The notes under the pieces are model-generated. The model was not told the origin of the DNA. It searched no databases and saw nothing but the letters and a program-made list of their open reading frames with translations. From Heliophilum fasciatum (GTDB lineage Bacteria; Bacillota; Desulfitobacteriia; Heliobacteriales; Heliobacteriaceae), in assembly GCF_004341395.1 (NCBI RefSeq), contig NZ_SLXT01000002.1, positions 124,001 through 188,000 on the forward strand: a stretch of 64,000 nucleotides of DNA, read 5' to 3'. Position 1 is the stretch's first letter. Each line of letters begins with the position of its first letter. Shown piece after piece: positions 36,621 to 46,287 of the stretch. Position numbers and translations under genes: made by a program.

Positions 36621-37708
36621 GAGCGGCGCTCAGCTACTTCGGTCCAGACACCTTGGGGACCGTACAGATCTTCTTTGACTTTCGACCAACCACCGAGATA
36701 TTCAATGGTAAACAAGTCAGCCGGTTTGGGGAACTTGGCTTCGTTGGCTTTGGCTACTTCCGGGTCAACGGGACGAAAACCGTATTTCGCAAAGGCTTGC
36801 TGCGCTTCTTTACTCCAAAGAAAATCAACAAACGCTTCCACCACTTCACGGTTGCCATGTTTATCGACATAGGTATCAACAAGAGCCACGGGGTTTTCCA
36901 CTAAAATCGTCGCTGAAGGGTAGACAATATCATAGATCGGCCCTTCCATGTTGCGGAGCAGCAGTTCATTTTCATAGGTGATGACCACATCGCCTAAGCC
37001 TTTTTCAAAGGTTGTCATGGACTCGCGGCCGCTTTTATCCATGACTTTAACATTTTTCTGAATCTGAGCCAGCAAGCGCTTGCCCGCTTCGGGATCCTTC
37101 GCGCCTTGGGCTTCCGATTTTTTCAACCCGGCACCATAAATCGCATTGACATCCCACATGGCACCGCCGGAAGTGCGCGGGCTGGGATAAAGCACCGCTA
37201 CCCCCGGTTGGGTCAGATCTTCCCAATCGCGAATCGCCTTGGGGTTGCCTTTGGGTACGCCCAAGGCCACGACGGACTGGGTAATCATGCCCTGATGCTG
37301 TTTCTTTTTCCATTCATGCTTGATCAGACCAGCCTTGGTGATCACATCGATATCCCCTTCCAGGGAAAGGGCCGCCACATCGGCTTCCAAGCCCGATGCA
37401 ATCGCTTTGGCCTGCGCACCGGAGCCAACATAGGACTCGGTGAACTTCACTTCCTGGCCGGTTTTTTCACGCCAATGCTTCTGGAAAGCCGGGATGATTT
37501 CTTTTTGATAGGCTTCCTTGGGCACGGTATACGCGGCGAGAACAATCTCCACCGGTTTGCCACCATCGGCCGCCTTGGAGGAACTGCCGGCACCTTGCTG
37601 GGCTCCACGGTTGCCACCGCAACCGGTAAGTACCGTCGTCATCAACAATCCCACGGTCACCAAAAGCGTTACTGCCCATCTTGAACCTTTACGCCGCGAT
37701 CCGTTCAT
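36617..37708 (-). CDS. sbp: Sulfate-binding lipoprotein (Sbp)
   Basis: About 363 residues. A lipoprotein signal ends TTVLTGCGG; the mature domain shows SYVGSGAQAKAIASGLEADVAAL and YPSPRTSGGAMWDVNAIYG, the typical sulfate-binding protein core. I choose the ATG at 37708 (MNGSRRKG) using AAGGGA; the in-frame ATG at 37726, six bases after the cysN stop, is an alternative. Unlike proteobacterial periplasmic Sbp it is lipid-anchored, as expected for a Gram-positive cell. Confidence 0.88.
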   Translation of the reverse strand: MNGSRRKGSRWAVTLLVTVGLLMTTVLTGCGGNRGAQQGAGSSSKAADGGKPVEIVLAAYTVPKEAYQKEIIPAFQKHWREKTGQEVKFTESYVGSGAQAKAIASGLEADVAALSLEGDIDVITKAGLIKHEWKKKQHQGMITQSVVALGVPKGNPKAIRDWEDLTQPGVAVLYPSPRTSGGAMWDVNAIYGAGLKKSEAQGAKDPEAGKRLLAQIQKNVKVMDKSGRESMTTFEKGLGDVVITYENELLLRNMEGPIYDIVYPSATILVENPVALVDTYVDKHGNREVVEAFVDFLWSKEAQQAFAKYGFRPVDPEVAKANEAKFPKPADLFTIEYLGGWSKVKEDLYGPQGVWTEVAERRS

Positions 37709-37732
37709 CCCCATCCGTCCCTTCATTAATAA

Positions 37733-39064
37733 TTACTTCTCTATCACGATACTGCGCTTGAGCTTTTTCCGGAAAACTTGCCGAGGTGCCGCCGGTTCTG
37801 CCTCTCGCTGCGACTTCGCCTGGTTCACCGCATCAGCCAAACCGACGATACTGCCACCGCCGCTGACTTCAAAGCCATCGAGGATGACAAACCGGCCTGT
37901 TTCGGCAACCTGCGTGAACAAGTCAAAAGCCAGCGGTTGCTTAGTGCGCAAGGTTACTTCACCGACAAAGTTGGTCGGCACCTGATCGAGTGCATCAGCG
38001 GTAGACAAATCACTGGAATCATAAACATGATCAATCGCCGCGACTTCGCAGGTTGTTTCTTGCGTCGTTAACTTGATCGTGTAACGCTTGCCTGCGCGCA
38101 AGGGCTGTTGCCCCAGCCAGTAGATCGTAACTTTCAAGTGATCGCCGACGAGCGGCGGTGCCTCTTCCCGGGCGATGACCGTACCTCGCTGTAAAAACAC
38201 CGGATCTTCCAGCGTTACCCCAACGGACATTCCTGCCGTCAGGGTGGTCAGCGGCTGGTTACGCTGCCAGCTTTCCAGCGATTTGATGCGCGTGCGCGTG
38301 CCTTGGGGCCAGCAAACAATGGTATCACCCACCTGTAAGGTGCCACTTTCCAGCCGTCCCGCCACAATCCGGCGATGATCAAATTTATAGATATCCTGCA
38401 CCGGCAAGCGCGTCGGCGCATCGGCTTCCGGGTGCTGTGCCTTCAAGGTATCGATCGTCTCGATCAGCGTACGGCCCTGATACCAGTCCAGATGGGCAGA
38501 ACGCGCTAAAATATTTTCACCATGTTTGGCTGCCATCGGGATATAGGACAGCGCCTGTAGTTCCACTTGCGCCAGCGCATCGGTGCAGACGGCAACAATC
38601 TGTTCAAAGACGGCCTGCTCATAGCCTACCAAGTCCATTTTGTTAATGACCACATGAATCTGGCGAATGCCTAACAGTTTAAGAATCGTCGCATGGCGGC
38701 GTGTTTGCTCCCGCACACCTTCTTCGGCATCAATCAGCAGAAATGCTGCATCGGCATCGGAAGCACCGCTGATCATATTTTTCAGAAATTCTTTGTGGCC
38801 GGGCGCATCGATGATCACATAGTTACGCTGAGCACTGTGAAACTGAATGCGCGTGGTATCGAGCGTGATGCCTTGCGCTTGCTCTTCTTCCAGCGCATCC
38901 AGCAAAAAGGCATATTCCATATCTTTGCCTTGATCGACGCAGCGCCGCCGCACCGCTTCGATGCGATCGTCCGGCACACTGCCCGTATCGGCCAGCAAGC
39001 GACCGATCAACGTTGATTTACCATGATCCACATGACCGACAATGACAATCTTCAGTTCACTCAT
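37733..39064 (-). CDS. cysN: Sulfate adenylyltransferase GTPase subunit CysN
   Basis: 443 residues starting [18 protein letters not shown] at 39064, one base after the cysD stop. G1 [10 protein letters not shown]3 DAPGH and G4 NKMD are intact and EF-Tu-like domains 2 and 3 follow. GTP hydrolysis drives APS synthesis by CysD. There is no fused APS kinase domain; a separate cysC is present upstream. CysDN rather than Sat-type ATP sulfurylase is notable but known in clostridia. Confidence 0.93.
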   Translation of the reverse strand: MSELKIVIVGHVDHGKSTLIGRLLADTGSVPDDRIEAVRRRCVDQGKDMEYAFLLDALEEEQAQGITLDTTRIQFHSAQRNYVIIDAPGHKEFLKNMISGASDADAAFLLIDAEEGVREQTRRHATILKLLGIRQIHVVINKMDLVGYEQAVFEQIVAVCTDALAQVELQALSYIPMAAKHGENILARSAHLDWYQGRTLIETIDTLKAQHPEADAPTRLPVQDIYKFDHRRIVAGRLESGTLQVGDTIVCWPQGTRTRIKSLESWQRNQPLTTLTAGMSVGVTLEDPVFLQRGTVIAREEAPPLVGDHLKVTIYWLGQQPLRAGKRYTIKLTTQETTCEVAAIDHVYDSSDLSTADALDQVPTNFVGEVTLRTKQPLAFDLFTQVAETGRFVILDGFEVSGGGSIVGLADAVNQAKSQREAEPAAPRQVFRKKLKRSIVIEK

Positions 39065-39065
39065 C

Positions 39066-39866
39066 CTACATATACCCCCGGACGCGCAGTTTTTGCATCG
39101 CATAGGCATCGACCTGATCTTGGGCGCGGCCGCTGCGTTCAGTGACATTGGTATTTTTCAATTCTTCAATAATCTCTTCAATGGTTATTGCTTCTGACGT
39201 GATCGGCGTGGTGCAAGGGGCACAGCCCAAGCTGCGATAGCGCCGACCGTTTTTGGCAAAGTAAAGATCGATAATGGGGATGTTTTCCCGCAAAATGTAC
39301 TGCCACACATTCAATTCGGTCCAGTGCAACAGCGGATGAACGCGCACATGGGTACCTTCGGGAAACTCCGTCTGGAACTGGTTCCACAATTCCGGCGGCT
39401 GTTCTTTATAGTTCCACTCAAAGTCGGCATTGCGTGGGCTGAAATAGCGCTCTTTACCGCGCGATCCTTCTTCGTCACGGCGGATGCCCATCAAAAGCCC
39501 TTGGAATTCATATTGGGCCATCACCTGTTGCAGACCTTCCGTTTTTAGGGCATTGCAGCAAGTCAAGCGCCCTTTGTCGGGACCCATGCCGTTTTGCAGC
39601 GCTTGATCATTGGAACCGACGACCAACTTGAGATTCCACTCTTGGGCAATTTTGTCCCGGTACGCGATCATCTCCGGAATCTTATAGGTCGTATCGATAT
39701 GGACTAAGGGAATCGGACAATGTCCATAGAAGGCTTTGCGCGCCAGATGGAGCAGCACTGTCGAATCCTTGCCAATCGACCAAAGCATGGCGATTTTCTT
39801 ATATTTTTGATAAGCCTCACGGATGATAAAAATGCTCTCGCTTTCCAGTTTTTCCAACTGATCCAT
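39066..39866 (-). CDS. cysD: Sulfate adenylyltransferase subunit CysD
   Basis: 266 residues of the ATP pyrophosphatase family with PP-loop [26 protein letters not shown] and the C-terminal [16 protein letters not shown] seen in CysD. It forms APS from ATP and sulfate with CysN. It lies 27 bp after aprB. Start [14 protein letters not shown] at 39866. Confidence 0.93.
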   Translation of the reverse strand: MDQLEKLESESIFIIREAYQKYKKIAMLWSIGKDSTVLLHLARKAFYGHCPIPLVHIDTTYKIPEMIAYRDKIAQEWNLKLVVGSNDQALQNGMGPDKGRLTCCNALKTEGLQQVMAQYEFQGLLMGIRRDEEGSRGKERYFSPRNADFEWNYKEQPPELWNQFQTEFPEGTHVRVHPLLHWTELNVWQYILRENIPIIDLYFAKNGRRYRSLGCAPCTTPITSEAITIEEIIEELKNTNVTERSGRAQDQVDAYAMQKLRVRGYM

Positions 39867-39893
39867 CCCTGTTTCCCCCTGTATATTTGAAGT

Positions 39894-40193
39894 CTAGATA
39901 ACGAAATTTTTCGTTCGTCCTTGCCCATCGACGATCGTCCAGTGCATTTTCCCGCCGACCTGGCGTGCCCATAATCGCGAACCTCGGCCGCCCACTTCCG
40001 GCGGCAGCGTCAGCGACAGCGCTTGGCGGGGACAAACCTTCACACAAGCGGCGCAATCCCAGCAGTCATCAGGTTCGCGGGAAGCGATCTGGCCTTGCTC
40101 ACCGAGCACCAGCAAGTTGCCTGGACAGACATCGGCGCAGCGAGGATGACCGTTACATCCCTGACAGCGTTCGCGATCGATGCATAAGGTCAT
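39894..40193 (-). CDS. aprB: APS reductase beta-like ferredoxin subunit (AprB-like)
   Basis: 99 residues starting MTLCIDRERCQGCNG at 40193, overlapping aprA by 4 nt. Two iron-sulfur motifs are present: CQGCNGHPRCADVCP and CWDCAACVKVCP. The insertion between the second and third Cys of the first motif and the order with aprA match AprB. It is shorter than the dissimilatory AprB (about 150 residues), lacking most of the C-terminal tail. It likely carries electrons to the flavin of the alpha subunit. Confidence 0.82.
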   Translation of the reverse strand: MTLCIDRERCQGCNGHPRCADVCPGNLLVLGEQGQIASREPDDCWDCAACVKVCPRQALSLTLPPEVGGRGSRLWARQVGGKMHWTIVDGQGRTKNFVI

Positions 40194-41995
40194 GCCGATA
40201 TCCCTCCCCTGACGGCCGATTCCCCCGGCGCCTGTTCCTCCGGTACCGGTTCTTCTGACGCTTGTTCCCGCGGCACCGCTTCTTCCCACACTCGTTCCAA
40301 AATCTCCAGCTTAAGCTCTTCATCGGCATCAGCCCTACCGTGGGAGCGCCGTGTGTTGAGCCAGGTGCGGTCCAGTTGCGGATCCGGCGCCGGATAATCA
40401 GTGCGGCTTTGGTAAAGCGGTAAGCGGCTTTCCCGGCGATGGCTCTGATGAACCAAGAGCGCCGCGGCCACGAGCAGTCGATCGCGCACTTCATGGACAC
40501 GCATCAGTTCATAGGGCGTCGTCGCCCCCAGCGCCGCACCGGCCTTGCTCAATTGCGCCAGACTTTGCTGCGCCCTTTCAATGCCGGACTGCTCATACCG
40601 GTAGCCACCGGATCGGCCGCCGGCATGATACTCCATCACCGCTTGCAGCGCTTCTTCCACTTGCCGCGCCGTTGCACCGGCGTCGTTGTTGAGCGGCTGC
40701 CGGGCACGCCGCCATGCTTGCTCAAGGGCTTCCGTCCAGCCCGGATGGGGAGCCGCTGCTTCCCGCAAGAAGTGGTCAAGGGCGTGTTCAGCGGCAATGG
40801 CCCCTTCCGCCATGCTGCCAGTGACGTATTTTTTGGGCGCTCCCCCTACGGCATCACCGGCACCATAGAGCCCGGCAATCGTCGTTTGCCGGTGCACATC
40901 CACCCAAAGACCGGCCGTACCGTGACCGCCGACGAGATAAGGTTCACTGCCGGTAATCGGTACAGCCGCCGTCTCGGGCCGTTGCTCGGCATCAGCCCAC
41001 TGCAACACCTGCGTGGGACACATACATAAGTAGGCTTGCGCTAAAAGATCGCCTTGCTCCGGCGTGAGGCCCCGTGTATCCAAGGCGCACGGTCCCCGCC
41101 CGGCTTTTTCTTCTTCCATGGTCGCCCAGAGCAGTTCTGCCGTTGTTGGCTTACCTTGGGCATAGGCATAGTTGGGCACATAGTTCACACCATCGCCGTT
41201 GATCTGCTTCGCCTTGACACCTTGTGCGATCGTTCCCGTCGGCGCCATCGTGTGGGCCACGCGCAAGGCGATAAAGCGCATCTCCAGACTGGTCAGTTCA
41301 GCGCCGGCCCGCAGCGCCATGGCCCAGCCGCTACCGGCATTAAACGGTGAATACCATTGCTTGTGCCGCGCTGCCCCGCCAGTATTCGGTTGATAAATCC
41401 CCGATGCTCCGCCGGTAGCGATCAGCACCGCTTTCGCACGCACAGCCGTGAATTGTCCTGTATGTAAATCAAAATATAAGGCACCGGCAACGCGTCCATC
41501 GGTGACGATCAGATCGGTCACGACGGCATGATTGCGCACCTCCGCACCGGAAGCTTCCAGGGCTGCCGCCATCAAGGGCTTGATCGCTTCGCCGTTGATC
41601 TGGATGCTGGCTCGGCCGCGCTGCCGGTAGCGCCCCTGCTCATCGCGGTAGATTGGCAGCCCCCAAGCCGCCAGACGATCGGTCATTTCATTCAAGCGCT
41701 CCGCCAGCGACAGCACGAGGTCATCACGGACCTGTTGGGCAAACTCTTTTTTGACGTACTGTAAAAAGCTCGCCGCTGTTTCGCCCGGATTGAGATAGGC
41801 GTTGATCGCATTGATCCCGGCGGCCAAACAACCGCTGCGGGTTACATTCGCTTTTTCCAGCACCATGACCCGGCATGTTGGAGCCAGTTCACGAGCCCGC
41901 ACGGCGGCCATGATCCCGGCAGCACCGCCGCCGATCACCAGCCAATCCGTTTCCAACACTTCCGGGTAGCTGACATTCTCCACTGCACTTCGCAC
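40190..41995 (-). CDS. aprA: APS reductase alpha-like flavoprotein (AprA-like)
   Basis: 601 residues, GTG start at 41995 behind AGAGGA. FAD motif VIGGGAAGIMAA near residue 20, NVTRSGCLAAGINAINAY, ATGGASGIYQPN, GDGVNYVPNYAY and the Arg-rich YRQRGRASIQINGE place it in the AprA/fumarate reductase family. In this operon it would reduce APS to sulfite and AMP. Similar aprBA genes beside cysDN are used for assimilation in some clostridia. The C-terminal tail (EEAVPREQASEEPVPEEQAP) is a Pro/Glu-rich repeat not part of the fold. Confidence 0.85.
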   Translation of the reverse strand: MRSAVENVSYPEVLETDWLVIGGGAAGIMAAVRARELAPTCRVMVLEKANVTRSGCLAAGINAINAYLNPGETAASFLQYVKKEFAQQVRDDLVLSLAERLNEMTDRLAAWGLPIYRDEQGRYRQRGRASIQINGEAIKPLMAAALEASGAEVRNHAVVTDLIVTDGRVAGALYFDLHTGQFTAVRAKAVLIATGGASGIYQPNTGGAARHKQWYSPFNAGSGWAMALRAGAELTSLEMRFIALRVAHTMAPTGTIAQGVKAKQINGDGVNYVPNYAYAQGKPTTAELLWATMEEEKAGRGPCALDTRGLTPEQGDLLAQAYLCMCPTQVLQWADAEQRPETAAVPITGSEPYLVGGHGTAGLWVDVHRQTTIAGLYGAGDAVGGAPKKYVTGSMAEGAIAAEHALDHFLREAAAPHPGWTEALEQAWRRARQPLNNDAGATARQVEEALQAVMEYHAGGRSGGYRYEQSGIERAQQSLAQLSKAGAALGATTPYELMRVHEVRDRLLVAAALLVHQSHRRESRLPLYQSRTDYPAPDPQLDRTWLNTRRSHGRADADEELKLEILERVWEEAVPREQASEEPVPEEQAPGESAVRGGISA

Positions 41996-42054
41996 GCTGT
42001 TATTTCATCCTCTCGCACATAGGCTCGGCCATACGCTCCGGCCTTCGCTGCCTT

Positions 42055-42627
42055 TTACCCGTTACCCGCTGTCCCCAGCGACACATCACGTCCGGGTAAG
42101 TAGCCGGCTTGCTCCAGATAGGCAAGGATTTTCGCCAAACTTTGCGCTACCGTCTCCCGCTCGGTTACGACCGTCACTTCCGGCTGCAGCGGCGCTTCAT
42201 AAGGGTCCGAGACACCGGTGAATTGAGGAATCTCCCCACGGAGCGCCCGCTGGTAAAGCCCTTTGACATCACGCTTGGCACAGGCTTCCACCGATGCTTG
42301 CACATACACTTCTATAAAATTGTTGCCATGCAACTCGCGTACGGTTTCACGTGTTTCCCGGTAAGGAGAAATCGCTGCCGTAATCACAGCCACACCATGG
42401 CGGGCCAGCAAGCGTGCTACATAACCGATACGTTTGATATTGGCATCGCGCCCGGCGCGATCAAAACCCAAATCAGTGGAAAGGTACTCCCGCACTTCAT
42501 CACCGTCGAGAATTTCTACCGGTTGCCCGCGCTGTATCAACGCTTGTTGCAGCGCTTGCGCCAGCGTAGACTTGCCGCTGCCCGAAAGGCCGGTCAGCCA
42601 AACGGTATATCCTCTGCGCTCACTCAT
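42055..42627 (-). CDS. cysC: Adenylylsulfate kinase CysC
   Basis: 190 residues, start behind GAGGAG. P-loop GLSGSGKST, DGDEVREYLSTDLGF, and KGLYQRALRGEIPQFTGVSDPYE are typical. It phosphorylates APS to PAPS. First gene of the nine-gene sulfur operon. The operon has an APS-type reductase and no PAPS reductase, so the role of PAPS here is an open point; sulfotransfer or regulation are possible. Confidence 0.92.
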   Translation of the reverse strand: MSERRGYTVWLTGLSGSGKSTLAQALQQALIQRGQPVEILDGDEVREYLSTDLGFDRAGRDANIKRIGYVARLLARHGVAVITAAISPYRETRETVRELHGNNFIEVYVQASVEACAKRDVKGLYQRALRGEIPQFTGVSDPYEAPLQPEVTVVTERETVAQSLAKILAYLEQAGYLPGRDVSLGTAGNG

Positions 42628-42668
42628 CGCTCTCGTCTCCTCCCAAGTTGCTTCTTGTGCTTTTTTCG

Positions 42669-42723
42669 AAAAAAAAAGAGACTGCCCTCGTTACTTTACA
42701 AAAGGTAACGAGCAGACAGCCTC
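42669..42723 (-). terminator. Terminator/attenuator in the cysC operon leader
   Basis: On the minus strand an imperfect 17-19-bp stem (core CTCGTTAC/GTAACGAG) is followed by nine T. It lies between the strong promoter at 42798-42826 and cysC, so it can stop the operon's own leader transcript. It could alternatively serve cysQ. Confidence 0.85.
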
Positions 42724-42797
42724 CAATTTTTTTGGTCAGCCCTGCATATTTTCGATTGTTTCCGGCGAATCTTATATATTCCGATTTGCTTATGTGT

Positions 42798-42826
42798 ATT
42801 TTATGGTCTTCCACCGTATCTGTCAA
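42798..42826 (-). promoter_or_regulatory. Sigma-A promoter of the cysC sulfur operon
   Basis: TTGACA (42821-42826) and TAAAAT (42798-42803) on the minus strand with exactly 17 nt between. It falls just after cysQ and gives a leader of about 160 nt before cysC. Confidence 0.82.
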
Positions 42827-42843
42827 CTATTTTTTCTTAAAAA

Positions 42844-42857
42844 CCTATAGGAATTAC
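42844..42857. promoter_or_regulatory. CCTATAGG palindrome upstream of the cysC promoter
   Basis: CCTATAGGAATTAC overlaps the cysQ stop and lies about 18 bp upstream of the -35. The same CCTATAGGAAT core recurs at the sulfite reductase promoter (47681), so it may be the operator of a sulfur regulator such as a CymR/Rrf2-type protein. Confidence 0.5.
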
Positions 42858-43699
42858 GGTAAAACATGGTGTGCAAAGCCGGGGCGAAGCGCCAAAAAGT
42901 GCGGATTGCGTAAATTTTCCTTGTTGTACGTCAGCGGTCGGCGATCAGTTGCCTGGATCACCACACCACCGGCATAGCGAATGATCGCTTCCCCGGCCGC
43001 CGTATCCCACTCCATGGTCGGGCCGTGGCGCGGGTACAGATCCACCACACCTTCCGCTACCTGGCACATCTTGATCGTGCTGCCCAGCGTTACCGGATGC
43101 ACTTCGCTGCCCCAGTTCCGCTCCAGCGCCGCCAAAAACTCTGCTGTCTCCGGGGCCATGTGCGAACGGCTGACGGCCACCGTCAGTCGCTCATGAGTAC
43201 CGGCTAAAGGTAGCTTTTCTCCGTACCGGCAAAAATCGTCGACACTCTGAATCCGGTTCATCACTTGCCGGCATTCCCGGAGGCGGTACGCGCCCCATCC
43301 GTCTTGCGCTACATAAGCAATATCATGAACCGGCAGATAAACCACACCGGCCACCGGTACCTGTTGATGAACCAAGCCGATGTTCACCGTAAATTCACCG
43401 TTGCGCTTGATAAATTCCTTGGTACCGTCGAGCGGATCGACGATCCACAGTGTATGCCAGTTCCGGCGCTGTTGATACTCCAGCGCTTCTTCTTCTTCAC
43501 TGAGCAGGGGAATATCGGGATAGCGGCTACGTAACGACTGGGCAATCCATTCGTGAGAGCGGCGATCGGCCAAGGTCAACGGTGATGCATCGGCCTTCCA
43601 GTTCACTTGCATATCCTCATTTTGATAGACTTCTAAAATCCGTACCCCCGCCTCCACCGCAATCGGCAGAACGTGCGTGATGTCCACAGGCACAATCAT
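42854..43699 (-). CDS. cysQ: 3'(2'),5'-bisphosphate nucleotidase CysQ
   Basis: 281 residues of the inositol-monophosphatase superfamily. Metal-site motifs are LLSEEEE, WIVDPLDGTKEFIK and MEWDTAAGEAII. It dephosphorylates PAP (and PAPS), relieving product inhibition and recycling AMP. It lies directly upstream of the cysC operon but is separated by a promoter and terminator. A dead fragment of a cysQ copy lies at 31.2-31.4 kb. Confidence 0.92.
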   Translation of the reverse strand: MIVPVDITHVLPIAVEAGVRILEVYQNEDMQVNWKADASPLTLADRRSHEWIAQSLRSRYPDIPLLSEEEEALEYQQRRNWHTLWIVDPLDGTKEFIKRNGEFTVNIGLVHQQVPVAGVVYLPVHDIAYVAQDGWGAYRLRECRQVMNRIQSVDDFCRYGEKLPLAGTHERLTVAVSRSHMAPETAEFLAALERNWGSEVHPVTLGSTIKMCQVAEGVVDLYPRHGPTMEWDTAAGEAIIRYAGGVVIQATDRRPLTYNKENLRNPHFLALRPGFAHHVLP

Positions 43700-43775
43700 C
43701 GTGTTGCTCGTTTCCTTTCCACTGTCTTTTCTTCCACTCTGATCATTCTATTTTATCCAGGATAGTATGTCCATG

Positions 43776-43816
43776 AAAAAACCCTGTCGCCACAGGACGA
43801 CTGTCTCAACAGGGTT
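43776..43816 (-). terminator. Hairpin with T-run upstream of cysQ
   Basis: AACCCTGT pairs with ACAGGGTT around a 21-nt loop with internal complementarity; TTTTTT follows on the minus strand. It lies 77 bp before the cysQ start in a divergent region, where no gene ends, so it may act as a leader attenuator. Confidence 0.55.
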
Positions 43817-43849
43817 GAAGAATTGCTTGTCCTTATCTGCACGAGATTC

Positions 43850-43878
43850 TTGCATATTTCTCCATCGCATCTTATAGT
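43850..43878 (+). promoter_or_regulatory. Promoter of hybrid kinase 2
   Basis: TTGCAT (43850-43855) and TATAGT (43873-43878) are separated by 17 nt, upstream of the kinase start at 43956. Confidence 0.6.
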
Positions 43879-43885
43879 AAATATG

Positions 43886-43900
43886 TAAAGTTAAACTTTA
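43886..43900. promoter_or_regulatory. Palindrome at the kinase 2 transcription start
   Basis: TAAAGTT-A-AACTTTA has perfect 7-bp arms and covers the expected start point of the promoter above, a repressor-like position. Confidence 0.45.
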
Positions 43901-43955
43901 TGGGGATCACATCATGCCATTGTTCTACAAACAACGATGAAAGAGGTTTGTTTTC

Positions 43956-46250
43956 ATGGTCAATAACCCGCAATTGCTGCATAGCAATGGCCGGTTCTTA
44001 ACCCGATGGTTTCACTTTTTTCTAGACGGTTACGCCGGTGCACCCCTGGAACTCCGAAAAAAAATGAAATATTGCCTCTATCAAACGTTGATCGGCAGCG
44101 CCATCCTCCCCATCATGCTTTTGATCCATATCTTTGGTGAATCCAATCTTCAATTGATCCTTGGCGATCTCATTACCATTCTCCAAGTCATTCTCACCTT
44201 GATTTTCATCTGCAAGCAAAAACCTGTTGCTGCCACCACCGTACTGCTACTGTTCCTGCCGAGTATATTTATACAAAACGTGGTGGGCGATTTTTTTTAC
44301 GAAGGAACACGCCCGATTGAACGCATCGCCCAGACCTATACGAGTATCCTGGGCGGACTCTTTTTTTTCAGCTTGGTGAGCTTGCGCCGTTGGCAACTGG
44401 TTGCCTATATCGCGCTGGCACTGGTCGTCGTTTTTGCGCACTATTGCGTGATCATCTTCCGCTTTTACGGCGACCCCTACGATGCCATCACCGTCAGCCA
44501 TTTGATTTACGGCACTTTTATTATCATCTGCTCAGGCTTTCTCACCCATCTGTTTCTCTCCCTCTCCCGTGAACTGGTCGGTATCGCCGAAGATAACGCC
44601 CATTCTCTCGAAGCCAAAGTTCAACAGCGCACGCAGGAGTTAGAACGGGCCAATCAAGTCAAAAGCGAATTTCTCGCCATCATGAGCCATGAGATCCGTA
44701 CGCCCCTCAACGGCATCATCGGGATGACCGATTTGCTACGCCGTACGCCGCTCAGCCAAGAGCAAACCGAGTATGCGGACGTCGTTCGGGAATCGTCAGA
44801 ACTGCTACTGACCGTGCTCAATGATATTCTTGATTTTTCCAAATTCGAAAGCGGCAATTTGCTTCTTGAGGAAGTGGATTACGATCTCCCGGCACTGATC
44901 AGCAGCGTCCATGCCTTGCTGCTGCCGATCACGGAAAAGAAAGGACTTTCTCTGCATTCCATCGTCGATCCGCGGCTCCCGCATACACTGCGAGGTGACC
45001 CAACGCGCCTGCGCCAAATCCTGCTTAATCTGCTTGGCAATGCCGTTAAATTTACCCTCACCGGCAGCATACGCTTGCAGGTGCACCCTGCCGACAACGG
45101 ATCACTTGAACTGCCAGCCACCCATCTGCTTTTTGAGATCATCGACAGCGGTATCGGGATTCCACCGGAACAGCGGGAACTGATCTTCCAACCCTTTGCC
45201 CAAGCAGAGCGCTCGACGACCCGGCGCTTTGGCGGTACCGGGCTGGGCTTGTCCATCTGCAAGCAACTGGTAAACGGCATGGGCGGCGAGATCGGCTTTC
45301 ACAGCCACCCCGGTGCCGGCACGACTTTCTGGTTCACCTTACCGCTGACTGTCGGTAAAAGCATGGCCCCAACGGCTATCTCCCTGGAAACAACGGTTTC
45401 TCGCCCCCTCACCGTACGCCAACCGCCTCACCAACCGGTGCTGATTGTGGAGGATACGGTGATCAATCAAAAACTGATCCGCCATCAAATGAAACAACTC
45501 GGTGTTCCCATCGAAATCGCCACAAACGGCCAAGAAGCGATCGCAGCGGTACAGCAAAAGCAATTCAGCCTCATCCTGATGGATTGCCAGATGCCGGTCA
45601 TGGATGGCTGGGAAGCGACATGCCGGATTCGTCAAGGGGAAGCACAGACCGGCACAGGGTTGCCGATCATCGCTTTGACTGCTGATGCTTCCCCCAAGAC
45701 CCGCACCCTATGCCTCGAGGCCGGCATGGATGACATTCTCCATAAACCGCTGCGCCTCGAGGAACTCCATGCCATGCTGGAAAAATGGCTGCCCCAGACA
45801 GAAGCAACAAGCGTTGCGGCAATGGCGGGACCATCATCGGCCGAAGTCAATCCCCCTGCAAGTCTTTGGGAATTTACCTTGCTCGATCATCGCCAAATTC
45901 AAGACTCCCTTGCTGAAATCGACCATGATCATGATGCATTTCGGGAACTGGTCCTCTCCTATCAATCCCTCTTGACAACGAAAATACCGGAGTTGCGTAC
46001 GGCTGTACAAAACAACGATTTTTCCGCGATCCGTTCCATTGCGCACAGTCTCGTTACCGGCAGTCATTTCATCGGCGCCCTTTCCTATTTTCAAATTTTC
46101 CAGGCCATGGAACAACAGGCAGCCGCAGCGGACATCGCGACCGTGGCCGGCTTATTCGAACGTGTGGAACAGGATTATCCGCACATCCATGCCGATATCA
46201 CCTTGCTGCTTACGGAACAAGAAAAAGCCCCGGACAGTTCATTTTGTTGA
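43956..46250 (+). CDS. Membrane hybrid sensor histidine kinase with Hpt domain
   Basis: 764 residues; same plan as the kinase at 15550: about six hydrophobic segments (20-215), coiled coil, HisKA (His245, [13 protein letters not shown]), ATPase ([26 protein letters not shown]), receiver (Asp543, [14 protein letters not shown]). It adds a C-terminal Hpt domain with His697 in [13 protein letters not shown]. It thus has a full phosphorelay up to the Hpt and needs only a final response regulator. Start chosen with AAGAGG. The N-termini of the two paralogues are nearly the same ([17 protein letters not shown]), so they likely sense related signals. Confidence 0.92.
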   Translation: MVNNPQLLHSNGRFLTRWFHFFLDGYAGAPLELRKKMKYCLYQTLIGSAILPIMLLIHIFGESNLQLILGDLITILQVILTLIFICKQKPVAATTVLLLFLPSIFIQNVVGDFFYEGTRPIERIAQTYTSILGGLFFFSLVSLRRWQLVAYIALALVVVFAHYCVIIFRFYGDPYDAITVSHLIYGTFIIICSGFLTHLFLSLSRELVGIAEDNAHSLEAKVQQRTQELERANQVKSEFLAIMSHEIRTPLNGIIGMTDLLRRTPLSQEQTEYADVVRESSELLLTVLNDILDFSKFESGNLLLEEVDYDLPALISSVHALLLPITEKKGLSLHSIVDPRLPHTLRGDPTRLRQILLNLLGNAVKFTLTGSIRLQVHPADNGSLELPATHLLFEIIDSGIGIPPEQRELIFQPFAQAERSTTRRFGGTGLGLSICKQLVNGMGGEIGFHSHPGAGTTFWFTLPLTVGKSMAPTAISLETTVSRPLTVRQPPHQPVLIVEDTVINQKLIRHQMKQLGVPIEIATNGQEAIAAVQQKQFSLILMDCQMPVMDGWEATCRIRQGEAQTGTGLPIIALTADASPKTRTLCLEAGMDDILHKPLRLEELHAMLEKWLPQTEATSVAAMAGPSSAEVNPPASLWEFTLLDHRQIQDSLAEIDHDHDAFRELVLSYQSLLTTKIPELRTAVQNNDFSAIRSIAHSLVTGSHFIGALSYFQIFQAMEQQAAAADIATVAGLFERVEQDYPHIHADITLLLTEQEKAPDSSFC

Positions 46251-46267
46251 ACTGCCCGGGGCTTTTT
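46222..46267. terminator. Bidirectional terminator overlapping the kinase 2 stop codon
   Basis: AAAAAGCCCCGG-a-CAGTTCA pairs with TGAACTG-c-CCGGGGCTTTTT (one A/C mismatch). The TGA stop of the kinase lies in the stem. It serves this gene and the converging reductase gene. Confidence 0.9.
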
Positions 46268-46287
46268 CGATATATCGGCCGACTTGA

